Below are positions 44,992 through 53,972 of a stretch of 64,000 bases of DNA, in pieces. Below the pieces are notes generated by a model. It had not been told where the DNA came from, did no database searches, and was given only the letters and a program-made list of their open reading frames with translations. The position numbers and the translations under genes are program-made. Position 1 is the stretch's first letter; every line of letters starts with the position of its first letter. The stretch is from Streptomyces capitiformicae. GTDB taxonomy: Bacteria; Actinomycetota; Actinomycetes; Streptomycetales; Streptomycetaceae. The stretch spans positions 5,091,486 through 5,155,485 of the forward strand of contig NZ_CP022161.1 in assembly GCF_002214185.1 (NCBI RefSeq). The letters are read 5' to 3'.

Positions 44992-45135
44992 TCAGACCCG
45001 CCACACCCGAAACCCCTCGATCCGAAAGTGACTCCACACGGTCCGAAAGGCGAAGTGCCCACCGGTGTACGGCTCGGCGTCCACGTAGTCGAAGACAAGC
45101 CGCCCGTTGTTCCACCACCGCACCCCTGAAACACC
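44992..45135 (-). pseudogene. C-terminal fragment of a laminin-G-like carbohydrate-active protein
   Basis: A minus-strand frame of about 47 residues reads GVRWWNNGRLVFDYVDAEPY, TGGHFAFRTVWSHFRIEGF and RVWRV before a stop at 44992. This resembles the end of beta-sandwich polysaccharide-binding or lyase proteins. There is no start and nothing matching further upstream, where the M23 gene terminator lies. It is a decayed tail. Confidence 0.5.
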
Positions 45136-45173
45136 GAAGGCCGGACCCACCCAAGAGGAGGGTCCGGCCTTCG
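45135..45173 (-). terminator. Terminator of the M23 peptidase gene
   Basis: A perfect 14-base inverted repeat (CGAAGGCCGGACCC at 45135-45148, its complement at 45160-45173) with an 11-base loop lies 20 bases beyond the peptidase stop. It is the strongest simple hairpin noticed in the window. Confidence 0.85.
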
Positions 45174-45192
45174 GACACTCACATCCGGCACG

Positions 45193-46182
45193 TCAGATGC
45201 TGACGCCCTTCTGCCGCAGGTAGGCCAGCGGATCGATGTCCGACCCGTAGTTCGGAGTCGTACGGATCTCGAAGTGCAAGTGCGGCCCGGTGACGTTGCC
45301 GGTCGCCCCGGAGAGGCCGATCTCCTGCCCGCCGCTCACGGACTGGCCCGCGGAGACGGAGATCGAGGAGAGGTGGGCGTACTGCGCGTAGTACCCGTCG
45401 GCGAGCTTGATGACGACCTGGTTGCCGTACGCGCCACCCCAGCCGGCCGAGACGACGGTGCCCGCACCCACGGCCTTGAGGCTCGTGCCGGTCGGCGCCG
45501 CGAAGTCGACACCGGTGTGGTAACCGCTGGACCACATGCTGCCCGCGGTCTTGTACGCGGTGCCGACAGAGGCCCCCTGAATGGGCAGACTGAACCCGGA
45601 GCCGCTGGTTTCGGCGGCCTGGCTGGTCGACGTGGTGGAGGTCGACTCCTTGGTCTCCTTCGTCGAGGACTGGGAGGCCTTGGACGACTTAGAGGACTCG
45701 GAGGACTTCGAGGACGGTGCCTTCGTCGGCGACGGGGAGGTGTCGGTCGACGCGGCCGCACCACCGATCGTGAGCTTGAGCCCCGGATGGATGAGCGACG
45801 GGTTCGAGCCGATCGCGGACCGGTTGTCGGCGTAGAGCTGCTTCCAGCCCCCGTCGACATCCTGCTCTTCCGCGATCTTCGAGAGGTAGTCGCCGACCTT
45901 CACCAAGTAGGTCTTCGTCGCCGCCTTCTTGGTGTCGGCGGTCTTCTCCGCCTGCGCGGCCTTCTCGGCCTGCTCAAGCCTCACACCCTGCACCACGACC
46001 GACTTTTCGGCGGCCGAGGCCTTTTCGGAAACGCCGGAAACGGCGACCGTCGGGGTCGCGGCATAGGCGCCGGCGGCCCCTATCAAAGGCAGTGCGAGCG
46101 CCGCGCCACCGGTTCCGGCGGCGGCGATAGAGCGGGTGAAACGCTGGGACTTCGGGCGGCGGTGCTTACCCTTCGCGGGCAT
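45193..46182 (-). CDS. Secreted LysM/M23 peptidoglycan endopeptidase
   Basis: 329 residues. A basic N-terminus (MPAKGKHRRPKSQRF) and hydrophobic stretch (ALALPLIGAAGAYA) form a signal peptide. A LysM domain follows (YLVKVGDYLSKIAEEQDVDG, NPSLIHPGLKLTI), then a Ser/Lys/Thr-rich linker. The M23 domain has zinc ligands in YHTGVDFAAPTGT and the HLHFE motif. It cleaves cell-wall cross-links outside the cell. ATG at 46182 follows GGAGAGGAAA. Its leader is a ydaO-type c-di-AMP riboswitch, as in other Streptomyces wall-lytic genes. Confidence 0.95.
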   Translation of the reverse strand: MPAKGKHRRPKSQRFTRSIAAAGTGGAALALPLIGAAGAYAATPTVAVSGVSEKASAAEKSVVVQGVRLEQAEKAAQAEKTADTKKAATKTYLVKVGDYLSKIAEEQDVDGGWKQLYADNRSAIGSNPSLIHPGLKLTIGGAAASTDTSPSPTKAPSSKSSESSKSSKASQSSTKETKESTSTTSTSQAAETSGSGFSLPIQGASVGTAYKTAGSMWSSGYHTGVDFAAPTGTSLKAVGAGTVVSAGWGGAYGNQVVIKLADGYYAQYAHLSSISVSAGQSVSGGQEIGLSGATGNVTGPHLHFEIRTTPNYGSDIDPLAYLRQKGVSI

Positions 46183-46198
46183 GGGCGTTTTCCTCTCC

Positions 46199-46335
46199 GG
46201 CGCCTGCGAGGTGAGCTGTCGGGTGCGGACTGGAGATGCCCGGCCGTGCTTGCGCACGGCTTAACCCCTAGCCGTTCCGGAGACTGGAACAGGCGGTACT
46301 ACCTGTGGGTCCCCCGCTCCTGCCGTGGATCGGGT
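46199..46335 (-). promoter_or_regulatory. ydaO/yuaA-type cyclic di-AMP riboswitch
   Basis: On the minus strand the leader of the M23 gene contains the class signatures AGGAGCGGGGGACCCA, GGGGTTAAGCCG and the near-invariant end ACAGCTCACCTCGCAGGCG just before the Shine-Dalgarno sequence. This riboswitch senses c-di-AMP and usually turns wall-hydrolase genes off when the ligand is high. Boundaries are approximate. Confidence 0.85.
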
Positions 46336-46648
46336 CGGTACGCGGCTCCGGTCGGCGGCAGGATTGGGCGTCCGTCCGGATTGGGGCCGAACGTAAGCGA
46401 CTTGTGCCCACAGAGACAACTATTGGGTTTTCCTGTGCGTCTCTCTAGATGATCCTTACACCAAAACGCGATTACATTCCGTAAATGAGCGATCTTCAGC
46501 CCATTCCAACGACCCTGAAAACACGCCCGAATTACGTGAACATGACGGCAACAGTCCGTCACGAATATGACGCTGCTCACGCACCTACGGGCCAGTAGAC
46601 TTTATTCCAGGGCCAGTTGGAATTACGGCTACATTTCGGACACTTCAC
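46336..46648. other. Intergenic region, comparatively AT-rich, upstream of the riboswitch
   Basis: The stretch beyond the riboswitch is lower in GC than its surroundings and should hold the M23 gene promoter (minus strand) and the 3' flank of the alpha-galactosidase gene. A small inverted repeat TGACGG-N7-CCGTCA at 46543-46561 could be a weak terminator. A 93-residue minus-strand frame here overlaps the riboswitch and is not a gene. Confidence 0.6.
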
Positions 46649-48721
46649 TCAAGTGCGACGCAGCCGGACAACTGCCGCATCAAAGTCGCCACGCAACCCC
46701 GTACGCAACCCGTGGTGCAACAACACCGCACCTCGATGCAGCTCGCCCGTTTCACGGCATTCGTACGTTTCTTCCGGGTCGAGGCCGCGCAACCGAACCG
46801 GCGCGAGCGGCTCGCCGTAGTGCTGGGCCTGGAGCCAGGCGAGGACGACGACCTCATCACCATGGACGTACTGCACGGCACTGAGCCCACCCGCCGGAGC
46901 CCGCAGCCGGTAGAGGTCACCGCGCTGCACGACCGGCCGGATCTCCTTGTACAGCTCCACCCAGCGCCGAGCCTCGTCCAACTCCTCCTCGCTCCACTCG
47001 ACGAGGTCGCCGCCGACGCCGAGCACACCCGCCATGGCGCTGACGAAGCGGAACCGCAGCGAGCTGACCCGTCCGTTGAGCTGGCTGTTCGGGCTGTCGG
47101 TGACCCAGGCGGCCATGGCCCGGGCCGGATGGATCTGACTGAACCCGTGCTGGATGGCGAGCCGGTCGAGCGGGTCGGTGTTGTCGGAGGTCCACACCTG
47201 GTCCGTCCGCGCCATCACACCGAGGTCGATCCGGCCACCACCACCGGAGCACGACTCGAAAGCGACGCCCGGATGCGCGGCCCGCAGCCGGTCCAGCAGG
47301 GCATAGAAGGCGTGGACGTGCTCGACCCAGAGCTTCTGCGGGTACGGCTCGCCGGGCCATCCGGCGTCCGTGAAGCAGCGGTTGAAGTCCCATTTGACGT
47401 AGTCGATGGGCGCACTGGAGAGGAGCCCGTCCAACCGCCCCCAGAGGTACTCCTGGACGTCCTCGCGAGCAAGGTTGAGAACGAGCTGATTGCGCAGTTC
47501 CGTCCGCTTTCGTCCCGGTTGGAACTGCACCCAGTCGGGATGAGCCAGGTACAGATCGCTGTCCGGGTTGATCATCTCGGGCTCCACCCAGATGCCGAAC
47601 TGCATGCCGAGGGCGTGCACATAGTCGGCGAGCGGCTTCAGCCCCTTCGGGAAGCGGTCAGGGTTGGGCGTCCAGTCACCGAGCCCGGCCCGGTCGCTGG
47701 TCCGTGCCCCGAACCAACCGTCGTCGACCACGAACAGCTCGACCCCGATGGCCGCCGCCCGCCGCGCGAGCACCCCCTGCTGCTCCTCCGAGATGTCGAA
47801 CTCGGTGGCCTCCCAGGAGTTGAAGAGCACCGGCCGGTCCTGGTCCGCGTCCGGGATGACGTACGCCCGCTGATAGGCGTGCCAGGCGCGGCTCGCCCCG
47901 CCGAAGCCGCCGTCGCTCCACAGCCCCGCGAAGACGGGCGCCGTGAACGTCTCGCCGCTCTCCAGCCGCAGCAGGCCCGACTCGTCGTACCCGGCACCAC
48001 CGGTGATCTGCACGCGCGCGTCGGGGAGTTGGGCCACGGCGATCCGCCAGGAGCCCGACCAGCCGAGGGCGCAGCCGTAGACCTCGCCGCGCTCCTCGGT
48101 CGCGTCGGTGTCGAGGGCGACCCAGGGCAGATGCTGGTGCCCGGTGTGCCCGCGCCGGCTGCCCATGACCTTCTCCCCGTAGGTGAGGTCCCCGCGCACC
48201 AGCCGTGACTCGGCCGCCCACCGCCCGTGCAACTGGGAGAGTCGCCAGCCCTCCTCGCGCAGCGGTAGCGTCCAGGTCGCCGAGTCTGCCCGCAGCAGCT
48301 CCACCGCCGGGCCTTCGTTGTCGAGGGTCACCCAGCGCTCGATCACGTCGTCACGCATCCGGTAGTGCAGCGTGACCCCGAGACCGTCGTCGATGAACCG
48401 CAGCCGCAGCTCGTCACCCTCGGCCTCGTATGCCTGGAAGGTCCACTCGGTGCCACGCCGCTCCTCCGTGCGCACGGACAGCGCGGGCCGTACGAAACGG
48501 AGGCCGCCCTCGACGGGGTACTCCTCGTGCCCGTCGACCGGGGCCTCGAACGGCCAGTACGGCAACTGCTGCCGGGCGGCCAGCTCCTCGGCGTCGGCGA
48601 GGGCGATCCGCGGGCCCCAGTGCAGGTGCAGCAACTCGTCGGCCTCGGTGAGCCGCAAGGCATAGCTGCTCCTTGGCCCCGTGAGAAGCCAGGTTCGGCC
48701 GTCTGCGCCGATTTCCAACAT
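46649..48721 (-). CDS. Alpha-galactosidase, GH36 family
   Basis: 690 residues. An N-terminal beta-sandwich is followed by the GH36 barrel: VLFNSWEATEFD, ELFVVDDGWFGAR, GIWVEPEMINPDSDL, the nucleophile Asp in DYVKWDFNR, ESCSGGGGRIDLG and the acid/base Asp in SDNTDPLDRL. It releases terminal alpha-galactose from oligosaccharides. No signal peptide is seen, so it is probably cytoplasmic. ATG at 48721 has GGGG at 6 bases. It is divergent from the phosphatase gene across a region with two DnaA-box-like sequences. Confidence 0.96.
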   Translation of the reverse strand: MLEIGADGRTWLLTGPRSSYALRLTEADELLHLHWGPRIALADAEELAARQQLPYWPFEAPVDGHEEYPVEGGLRFVRPALSVRTEERRGTEWTFQAYEAEGDELRLRFIDDGLGVTLHYRMRDDVIERWVTLDNEGPAVELLRADSATWTLPLREEGWRLSQLHGRWAAESRLVRGDLTYGEKVMGSRRGHTGHQHLPWVALDTDATEERGEVYGCALGWSGSWRIAVAQLPDARVQITGGAGYDESGLLRLESGETFTAPVFAGLWSDGGFGGASRAWHAYQRAYVIPDADQDRPVLFNSWEATEFDISEEQQGVLARRAAAIGVELFVVDDGWFGARTSDRAGLGDWTPNPDRFPKGLKPLADYVHALGMQFGIWVEPEMINPDSDLYLAHPDWVQFQPGRKRTELRNQLVLNLAREDVQEYLWGRLDGLLSSAPIDYVKWDFNRCFTDAGWPGEPYPQKLWVEHVHAFYALLDRLRAAHPGVAFESCSGGGGRIDLGVMARTDQVWTSDNTDPLDRLAIQHGFSQIHPARAMAAWVTDSPNSQLNGRVSSLRFRFVSAMAGVLGVGGDLVEWSEEELDEARRWVELYKEIRPVVQRGDLYRLRAPAGGLSAVQYVHGDEVVVLAWLQAQHYGEPLAPVRLRGLDPEETYECRETGELHRGAVLLHHGLRTGLRGDFDAAVVRLRRT

Positions 48722-48797
48722 CAAGACCCCACAGATTCGAACAGGTGCAATCGGGCGGCAACATCATCGCAGGCCCCGGCGGGCGGCCGACGCCGCC

Positions 48798-48840
48798 TGT
48801 GGACAACTGTCGGCGGGCGTGCCGCGGCGCCTGTGGACAA
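48798..48840. promoter_or_regulatory. Two DnaA-box-like sequences (TGTGGACAA) 34 bases apart
   Basis: TGTGGACAA, the reverse complement of the Streptomyces DnaA box TTGTCCACA, occurs at 48798-48806 and 48832-48840 inside a short direct repeat. It lies between the divergent alpha-galactosidase and phosphatase genes. There are too few boxes for an origin; DnaA titration or transcriptional control is conceivable. Confidence 0.45.
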
Positions 48841-48943
48841 CTCATGACCGTACGCGGCCATGTCGTATCGTCGAGTGCGCGCCTCGATGTCGAGGGCGTG
48901 CCCGTCGACGAGCGGCGCCGACGGCCGGAGGGGAGGAGCCCCA

Positions 48944-49741
48944 GTGACGCAGCAGATCCCGTCGACGGAGCCGGAGCTGACCGGTGTGCGCAACTTTCGC
49001 GACGTGGGCGGCCTGCCGACGGTGGACGGTCGTCGGGTGCGCCACGGAGTGCTGTTCCGCAGCGGCCATCTCGCGCACGCGACCGACGAGGACGCCGCGT
49101 TCCTGACCACCCTCGGCCTGCACACGATCTTCGACTTCCGCAACGCGGCAGACCAGAAGCTGGAGGGCCCGGACGTCGACCTGCCCGGCGTGCGGAATGT
49201 GAATCTGCCGCTCTCCGACCCGGCGGACGGCGCCGAGTTCTGGAAGATGGTCCGCGACGGCGATCTGGACCAGTTGCGTGAGCTGCTGGACGACGGCAAG
49301 GCAGCCGGCCGGATGATCGACTCCTACCGCAGGATCATCCAGCAGCGCACGGCCGAGCACTCCCATGTCCTGCACGCGCTGGCCGAGGACAGCGTGCCCG
49401 TGCTGATGCACTGCGCGGCGGGCAAGGACCGTGCGGGCCTGTCCATAGCCGTCACGCTCCTCGCCCTCGGTGTCGAGCGCGAAGCCGTCGTCGCCGACTA
49501 CCTGGAGTCGAACGCGAAGCACCGCCGCTACAAGGTGCACCGCAGCAGCTCCGCCGCCAGCGCCTACTCCCCGGAGGTCATGGAGCTGCTGAGCCCCCTC
49601 TTCGACGCCCGCGTGGAGTATCTGCAAGCGGCCTTCGACACGCTCGAGGAGACCTGGGGCGACGTGGACACATACCTGGAGCAGGGCCTGAAGGTGACCC
49701 CGCAGACCCGGACCCGCCTGCGCGAGCGCCTGCTCGACTAG
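48944..49741 (+). CDS. Tyrosine/serine phosphatase (MptpB-like)
   Basis: 265 residues. The N-terminal GVRNFRDVGGLPTVDG and LFRSGHLAHATDED blocks, and the P-loop signature MHCAAGKDRAG (Cys at the HCxxGxxR centre), identify a protein-tyrosine phosphatase of the MptpB type. GTG at 48944 follows GGAGGGGAGGAG, an excellent Shine-Dalgarno sequence. It faces a tiny membrane protein gene convergently. A similar gene flanks Streptomyces hopanoid operons, fitting conserved synteny. Confidence 0.93.
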   Translation: MTQQIPSTEPELTGVRNFRDVGGLPTVDGRRVRHGVLFRSGHLAHATDEDAAFLTTLGLHTIFDFRNAADQKLEGPDVDLPGVRNVNLPLSDPADGAEFWKMVRDGDLDQLRELLDDGKAAGRMIDSYRRIIQQRTAEHSHVLHALAEDSVPVLMHCAAGKDRAGLSIAVTLLALGVEREAVVADYLESNAKHRRYKVHRSSSAASAYSPEVMELLSPLFDARVEYLQAAFDTLEETWGDVDTYLEQGLKVTPQTRTRLRERLLD

Positions 49742-49773
49742 GGCCGGGTCCGCCGAGGGAGGGTCCGTTTCGC

Positions 49774-49896
49774 CTATTGCTTGGCGCCCACCTCGAACAG
49801 CAGATAGACGAAGGCCGCGAAGACATGGCCGACCGCGATGTAGATGATGAGCCGCACCCACAGGGCGCGGGGGAACTTCTCTTCCAGGTCGCTCAT
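49774..49896 (-). CDS. 40-residue single-pass membrane microprotein
   Basis: A 40-residue ORF with a charged N-terminus (MSDLEEKFPRALWVR) and one membrane span (LIIYIAVGHVFAAFVYLLF). Its ATG overlaps the stop of the XRE-cupin gene (CATGA on the plus strand), so the two are translationally coupled. Codon use is normal. I recognise it only as a small Streptomyces hypothetical membrane protein; its function is unknown. Confidence 0.8.
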   Translation of the reverse strand: MSDLEEKFPRALWVRLIIYIAVGHVFAAFVYLLFEVGAKQ

Positions 49897-50534
49897 GGAG
49901 TCTCTCCGGGGGTGTTCGGCCCGAGGCACAACGTCGCGGTCGGGCTCTGCAGCAGGGTGTGGACGAAGAGGAGATCGGCGCCGTCGTGGTCGGCGGCGGC
50001 GATGCGGTGCGGGGTCAGCGAGTCGAAGTGCGCGCTGTCCCCGGGCGCGAGCAGATGCGCGGTGTCCCCGAGGCGCAGCCGCAGCCGCCCCTTCAGGACG
50101 TACAGCCACTCCTCACCGGGGTGCACCCGCACGATGTCGCCCTGCGAGCCGTACGGCACATGGACGCGCAGCGCCTGCATGCCCCGCCCGGGCGCGCCCG
50201 CCTGCCAGTACGTCCAGCCGCCGGCCTTGGTGGGCTCCATGTCGTCGGCGCGGAGTACGGCGTCTCGTTCGGCGACGGTCTCACCGAGCAGCTCGGAGAC
50301 GGTCGTCCCGTAGATGCGGGCCAGCGCGAGGAGCATCGGCAGCGAGGGCTGGCGCTGTCCGGTCTCCAGCCGGGACAGATGCGCGGGCGACAGCCCGGCG
50401 GCCCGGGCCGCGGCCTCCAGGGTGAGGGAGGCCCGGCGACGCAGGGCGCGCAGCTGTGGGGCGACGGCGGGTAGTTCCCCGTCCGCCGAGGGCTCGGGAG
50501 GGTGGGTACCCTCGGAGGGGCTCATGCCCTCCAT
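49893..50534 (-). CDS. XRE-family HTH regulator with C-terminal cupin domain
   Basis: 213 residues. An N-terminal XRE helix-turn-helix (LRALRRRASLTLEAAARAAG, LSPAHLSRLETGQRQPS) is joined to a cupin sensor domain (HPGEEWLYVLKGRLRLRLG, APGDSAHFDSLTPHRI). Such proteins repress or activate metabolite uptake and metabolism genes. ATG at 50534 is used; an internal ATG at 50525 has GGAGG only 2 bases away, so either is possible. A pair of matching palindromes sits just upstream, probably its own operator. It is divergent from nothing; the hpnO gene lies upstream in the same orientation. Confidence 0.88.
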   Translation of the reverse strand: MEGMSPSEGTHPPEPSADGELPAVAPQLRALRRRASLTLEAAARAAGLSPAHLSRLETGQRQPSLPMLLALARIYGTTVSELLGETVAERDAVLRADDMEPTKAGGWTYWQAGAPGRGMQALRVHVPYGSQGDIVRVHPGEEWLYVLKGRLRLRLGDTAHLLAPGDSAHFDSLTPHRIAAADHDGADLLFVHTLLQSPTATLCLGPNTPGETP

Positions 50535-50546
50535 TCAGCCGGAGCC

Positions 50547-50581
50547 TTGCCTCTGCGGCAAATTTCTTGCCTCAGAGGCAA
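50547..50581. promoter_or_regulatory. Duplicated palindromic operator (TTGCCTCnGnGGCAA) upstream of the XRE-cupin gene
   Basis: Two related palindromes, TTGCCTCTGCGGCAA (50547-50561) and TTGCCTCAGAGGCAA (50567-50581), lie exactly 20 bases apart, about two helical turns. They begin 13 bases before the XRE-cupin start. The arrangement fits cooperative autoregulation by the XRE protein. Confidence 0.65.
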
Positions 50582-50625
50582 AGGCCCGTGGGCCGACCTC
50601 GCGGGCCGACCATGGGCGACCTCGT

Positions 50626-52038
50626 CTATCGGTTGGCCACCGCCTGTTTCACCAGCGTCCTGCCGAAGTCCCACATCAGCCCGCCCCCGCTGTGCGCGTC
50701 GTCCATCACCTCGGTGAAGGCCGCCACGAACCGGTCCGCCTCCGGCTCCTTGACGACCAGCGGCGGGATCAGCTTGATCACCTCCAGGTGGTCGCCGGAG
50801 ACCTGGGTGAGGATGCGGTGCCGTTGGAGCAGCGGTACGACGACCATCTGCGCGAACAGCCCTTTGCGTGCCGCTTGGAGCATGGTCCAGCGGCTGCGCA
50901 GCTTCAGCGACTTGGGTCTGCCGAACTCGATGCCGATCATCAGGCCCCGGCCGCGTACGTCACTGAGCAGCTCGTACTTGTCGACCAGTGCCGTGAGCCG
51001 GCTCTTCAGCAGTTCACCGGTGGCCCGGGCATTGGCCACGATCTCCTCGTTCTCCAGCACGGAGAGGACGGCGAGGCCGGCCGCCATGGCCTGGGCGTTG
51101 GAGCCGAAGCTCGCCGAGTGGACGAGGACACGGTCCATCGACGAGTAGACCTTCTTGAAGATCCACTCCTTGCCGAGAGTCGCGCCGACCGGCACATAGC
51201 CACCGGAGAGAGCCTTGGCCACGCACACCAGGTCCGGCTCCACCCCCTCCTCGTGCTGGTAGGCGTAGAAGTCCCCGGTCCGCCCGAGCCCGGTCTGCAC
51301 CTCGTCGACGATCAGCAACGCCTTGTGCGCGCGCAGCAACTCCTGGGCGGCACGCAGATATCCGGGCGGTGCCTCGTGAACTCCCTTGCCCTGGATGGGC
51401 TCGACGATCAGCGCGGCGACGTCGCCCTTCTTCAGCTCCCGGGCCAGGGCGTCGAGATCGCCGAGGGGGACGGCCGTGTCGGGCAGCAGCGGCGCGAATC
51501 CATCCCGGAAGCCGTCCTCGCCGTTGACGGACAGCGAGCCGGTGGTCAGCCCGTGGAAGGCGTGGTCGCAGTACAAGATCCGCGGTCTGCCGGTGGCGTA
51601 CCGGGCGAACTTCAGCGCGGTCTCGACGGCCTCCGTACCGCTGTTGCCGAAGAACACCCGGTCCAGATGCGGGCTGTGGGCGAGCAGCCGCTCGGCGAGC
51701 AGCCCGGGCAGCGGCTGGCAGTCGAAGCGGGTCAGGTCGGCGAGCCCCGCGTCGAGGACGTCGTGCAGTGCCTTGCGGATCACGGGGTGGTGGCGGCCGA
51801 GGGCCATCACCCCGAACCCGGCGAGCATGTCGAGGTAGTCGTTGCCGTCGGCGTCCCAGAAGTACGCGCCCTCGGCCCGCTCGTAGACCTTGTCGAAGCC
51901 GATGGTGTGGAGCATGCGCGGAAGCTGGTGGTTCAGGTACCGGGCGTGCAGTTCGTAGCGTTCGGCGCCTCGCTCGGCGAGGAGTCTGCCGAGGTCGAAC
52001 TCCTCGGTGTTGCCGGCGGCGCGTTCCTCGGTGGTCAT
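50626..52038 (-). CDS. hpnO: Hopanoid-operon class III aminotransferase
   Basis: 470 residues. Fold-type I aminotransferase with DADGNDYLDMLAGFGVMALG, FFGNSGTEAVETALKFAR, CDHAFHGLTTGSLS, LIVEPIQGKG, LIVDEVQTGLGRTG and the PLP lysine in VAKALSGGYVP. In hopanoid producers HpnO makes the side-chain amino group of aminobacteriohopanetriol. It is last in the hpn operon, starting immediately after the dxs stop with AAGGAG upstream. Confidence 0.9.
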   Translation of the reverse strand: MTTEERAAGNTEEFDLGRLLAERGAERYELHARYLNHQLPRMLHTIGFDKVYERAEGAYFWDADGNDYLDMLAGFGVMALGRHHPVIRKALHDVLDAGLADLTRFDCQPLPGLLAERLLAHSPHLDRVFFGNSGTEAVETALKFARYATGRPRILYCDHAFHGLTTGSLSVNGEDGFRDGFAPLLPDTAVPLGDLDALARELKKGDVAALIVEPIQGKGVHEAPPGYLRAAQELLRAHKALLIVDEVQTGLGRTGDFYAYQHEEGVEPDLVCVAKALSGGYVPVGATLGKEWIFKKVYSSMDRVLVHSASFGSNAQAMAAGLAVLSVLENEEIVANARATGELLKSRLTALVDKYELLSDVRGRGLMIGIEFGRPKSLKLRSRWTMLQAARKGLFAQMVVVPLLQRHRILTQVSGDHLEVIKLIPPLVVKEPEADRFVAAFTEVMDDAHSGGGLMWDFGRTLVKQAVANR

Positions 52039-53931
52039 CTACGGTTTCTCCTTGGGCGGTTCATCCTTGACGGCCAGGCAGGCGCTGATCCGCCCGGCGA
52101 TCTCGACCGGCGTCAGGCCGATGTCCGCGAGCACCTCACCCCGCTTGGCGTGCGCCAGGAACTGCTCCGGAATCCCGAACCGCCGTACGGGTACGTCGAC
52201 CTCGGCGTCCCCCAGCGCCAGCGCGACCGCGGAGCCGACCCCGGCCGCCCGGCTGTTGTCCTCCACGACGGCCACCAGCCGGTGTTCGTCGGCGAGCCAC
52301 GGCAGCGCCGGGTCGACCGGCTTGACCCAGCGCGGGTCCACCACCGTGCAGCCGATGCCCCGCGCCTGAAGCAACTCGGCGGCCTCCAGACACACCGGCG
52401 CCATGACACCGACGGCGACGAGGAGCACCTCCGCCCGGTCGTCCCGGTGGAGAACATCCATGCCGCCCACCCGCTCCAGCGACGGAATCTCCGGCCCCAC
52501 CGACTCCTTCGGGAACCGGATCAGCGTGGGCGCGTCGTCCACGGCGACCGCTTCCCGCAGCTGCGTCCGCAGCTGCTCGGCGTCGCGCGGCGCGGCGATC
52601 CGCAGTCCGGGCACGACCTGGAGGATCGACATGTCCCACATACCGTTGTGTGACGGCCCGTCGACTCCCGTCACCCCGGCCCGGTCCAGGACGAACGTCA
52701 CTCCGCACCGATGGAGGGCCACGTCCATCAGCAGCTGGTCGAAGGCCCGGTTGAGGAAGGTCGCGTAGACGGCCACGACCGGGTGGAGCCCGCCGGTCGC
52801 GAGCCCGGCCGCCGACACGGCCGCGTGCTGCTCGGCGATCCCCACGTCCCACACCCGGTCCGGGAACTTCTCGACGAACCTGCCGAGCCCGACCGGGTGC
52901 AGCATGGCCGCCGTGATGGCCACGACGTCCTCGCGCTCGTCGGCGATCCGGACGATCTCGTCGCCGAAGACCGAGGTCCAGGACGGCCCGCCCGACGGAG
53001 CGAGCGACTCGCAGGTGAGCGGGTCCATCACGCCGACCGTGTGAAAGTGGTCCTCCTCGTGGGCGAGGGCGGGCTCGTACCCCCGGCCCTTCTCCGTCAG
53101 GCAGTGGACGAGGACCGGCCCGTGGAAGCGCTTTGCGCGGCGCAGCGCCGACTCGACGGCGTTGATGTCGTGCCCGTCGATCGGCCCGACGTACTTCAGC
53201 CCCAGGTCCTCGAACATGCCCTGCGGCGCGAAGGCGTCCTTGAAGCCCTTCTTCGCCCCGTGCAGCGCCTCGTAGATCTGGTTGCCGACGACCGGTGTGC
53301 GCAGCAGTACGTCCTTGCCCCAGGCCAGGAACTGTTCGTAGCCGTCCGTGGTCCGCAGGGTCGCGAGGTGGTTCGCGAGGCCGCCGATGGTCGGCGCGTA
53401 CGAGCGCTCGTTGTCGTTGACGACGATGATCAGCGGCCGGTCCTTGGCGGCCGCGATGTTGTTCAGCGCCTCCCAGGCCATGCCGCCGGTCAGGGCGCCG
53501 TCCCCGATGACGGCGACGACGTGACCCCTCTCCCCCTGCACCTGACGTGCTTTGGCGAGGCCGTCCGCCCAGCCGAGGGCGGTGGAGGCATGGCTGTTCT
53601 CGACGATGTCGTGCTCGGACTCCTCGCGCGAGGGATAGCCGGACAGGCCGCCCTTGCCGCGCAACTTGGAGAAATCCTGACGTCCCGTCAGAAGTTTGTG
53701 TACGTAACTCTGGTGACCGGTGTCCCACACGATGCGGTCGACGGGTGACTCGAAGACCCGGTGGAGCGCGATGGAGAGTTCCACCACTCCCAGGTTGGGC
53801 CCCAGGTGACCACCGGTCCTGGCGACCGCGTGCACCAGGAACTCCCGGATCTCTTCGGCCAGTTCACCGAGTTCCGCCTCTGTCAGCGCCTTCAGGTCGC
53901 GCGGTTGCCGGATGCTCTCCAGAATCGTCAC
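52039..53931 (-). CDS. dxs: 1-Deoxy-D-xylulose-5-phosphate synthase
   Basis: 630 residues, full length for DXS. The thiamine-diphosphate region has [13 protein letters not shown] and [44 protein letters not shown] and [18 protein letters not shown] follow. It makes DXP from pyruvate and glyceraldehyde phosphate, feeding the MEP pathway for isoprenoids. Its place in the hopanoid operon implies a second, dedicated copy beside the housekeeping gene, which would lie elsewhere. Confidence 0.97.
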   Translation of the reverse strand: MTILESIRQPRDLKALTEAELGELAEEIREFLVHAVARTGGHLGPNLGVVELSIALHRVFESPVDRIVWDTGHQSYVHKLLTGRQDFSKLRGKGGLSGYPSREESEHDIVENSHASTALGWADGLAKARQVQGERGHVVAVIGDGALTGGMAWEALNNIAAAKDRPLIIVVNDNERSYAPTIGGLANHLATLRTTDGYEQFLAWGKDVLLRTPVVGNQIYEALHGAKKGFKDAFAPQGMFEDLGLKYVGPIDGHDINAVESALRRAKRFHGPVLVHCLTEKGRGYEPALAHEEDHFHTVGVMDPLTCESLAPSGGPSWTSVFGDEIVRIADEREDVVAITAAMLHPVGLGRFVEKFPDRVWDVGIAEQHAAVSAAGLATGGLHPVVAVYATFLNRAFDQLLMDVALHRCGVTFVLDRAGVTGVDGPSHNGMWDMSILQVVPGLRIAAPRDAEQLRTQLREAVAVDDAPTLIRFPKESVGPEIPSLERVGGMDVLHRDDRAEVLLVAVGVMAPVCLEAAELLQARGIGCTVVDPRWVKPVDPALPWLADEHRLVAVVEDNSRAAGVGSAVALALGDAEVDVPVRRFGIPEQFLAHAKRGEVLADIGLTPVEIAGRISACLAVKDEPPKEKP

Positions 53932-53972
53932 GTCGGGCCCCCTCTCGATGCGTGCTCTTCAAGCCCGTGTCG

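Noticed and set aside
46299..46580. A 93-codon minus-strand frame
   Set aside because: It overlaps the 5' part of the c-di-AMP riboswitch and the promoter region of the M23 gene; no family resemblance.
48798..48840. DnaA boxes as a replication origin
   Set aside because: Only two boxes, with no dnaA or dnaN gene and no AT-rich unwinding region next to them.
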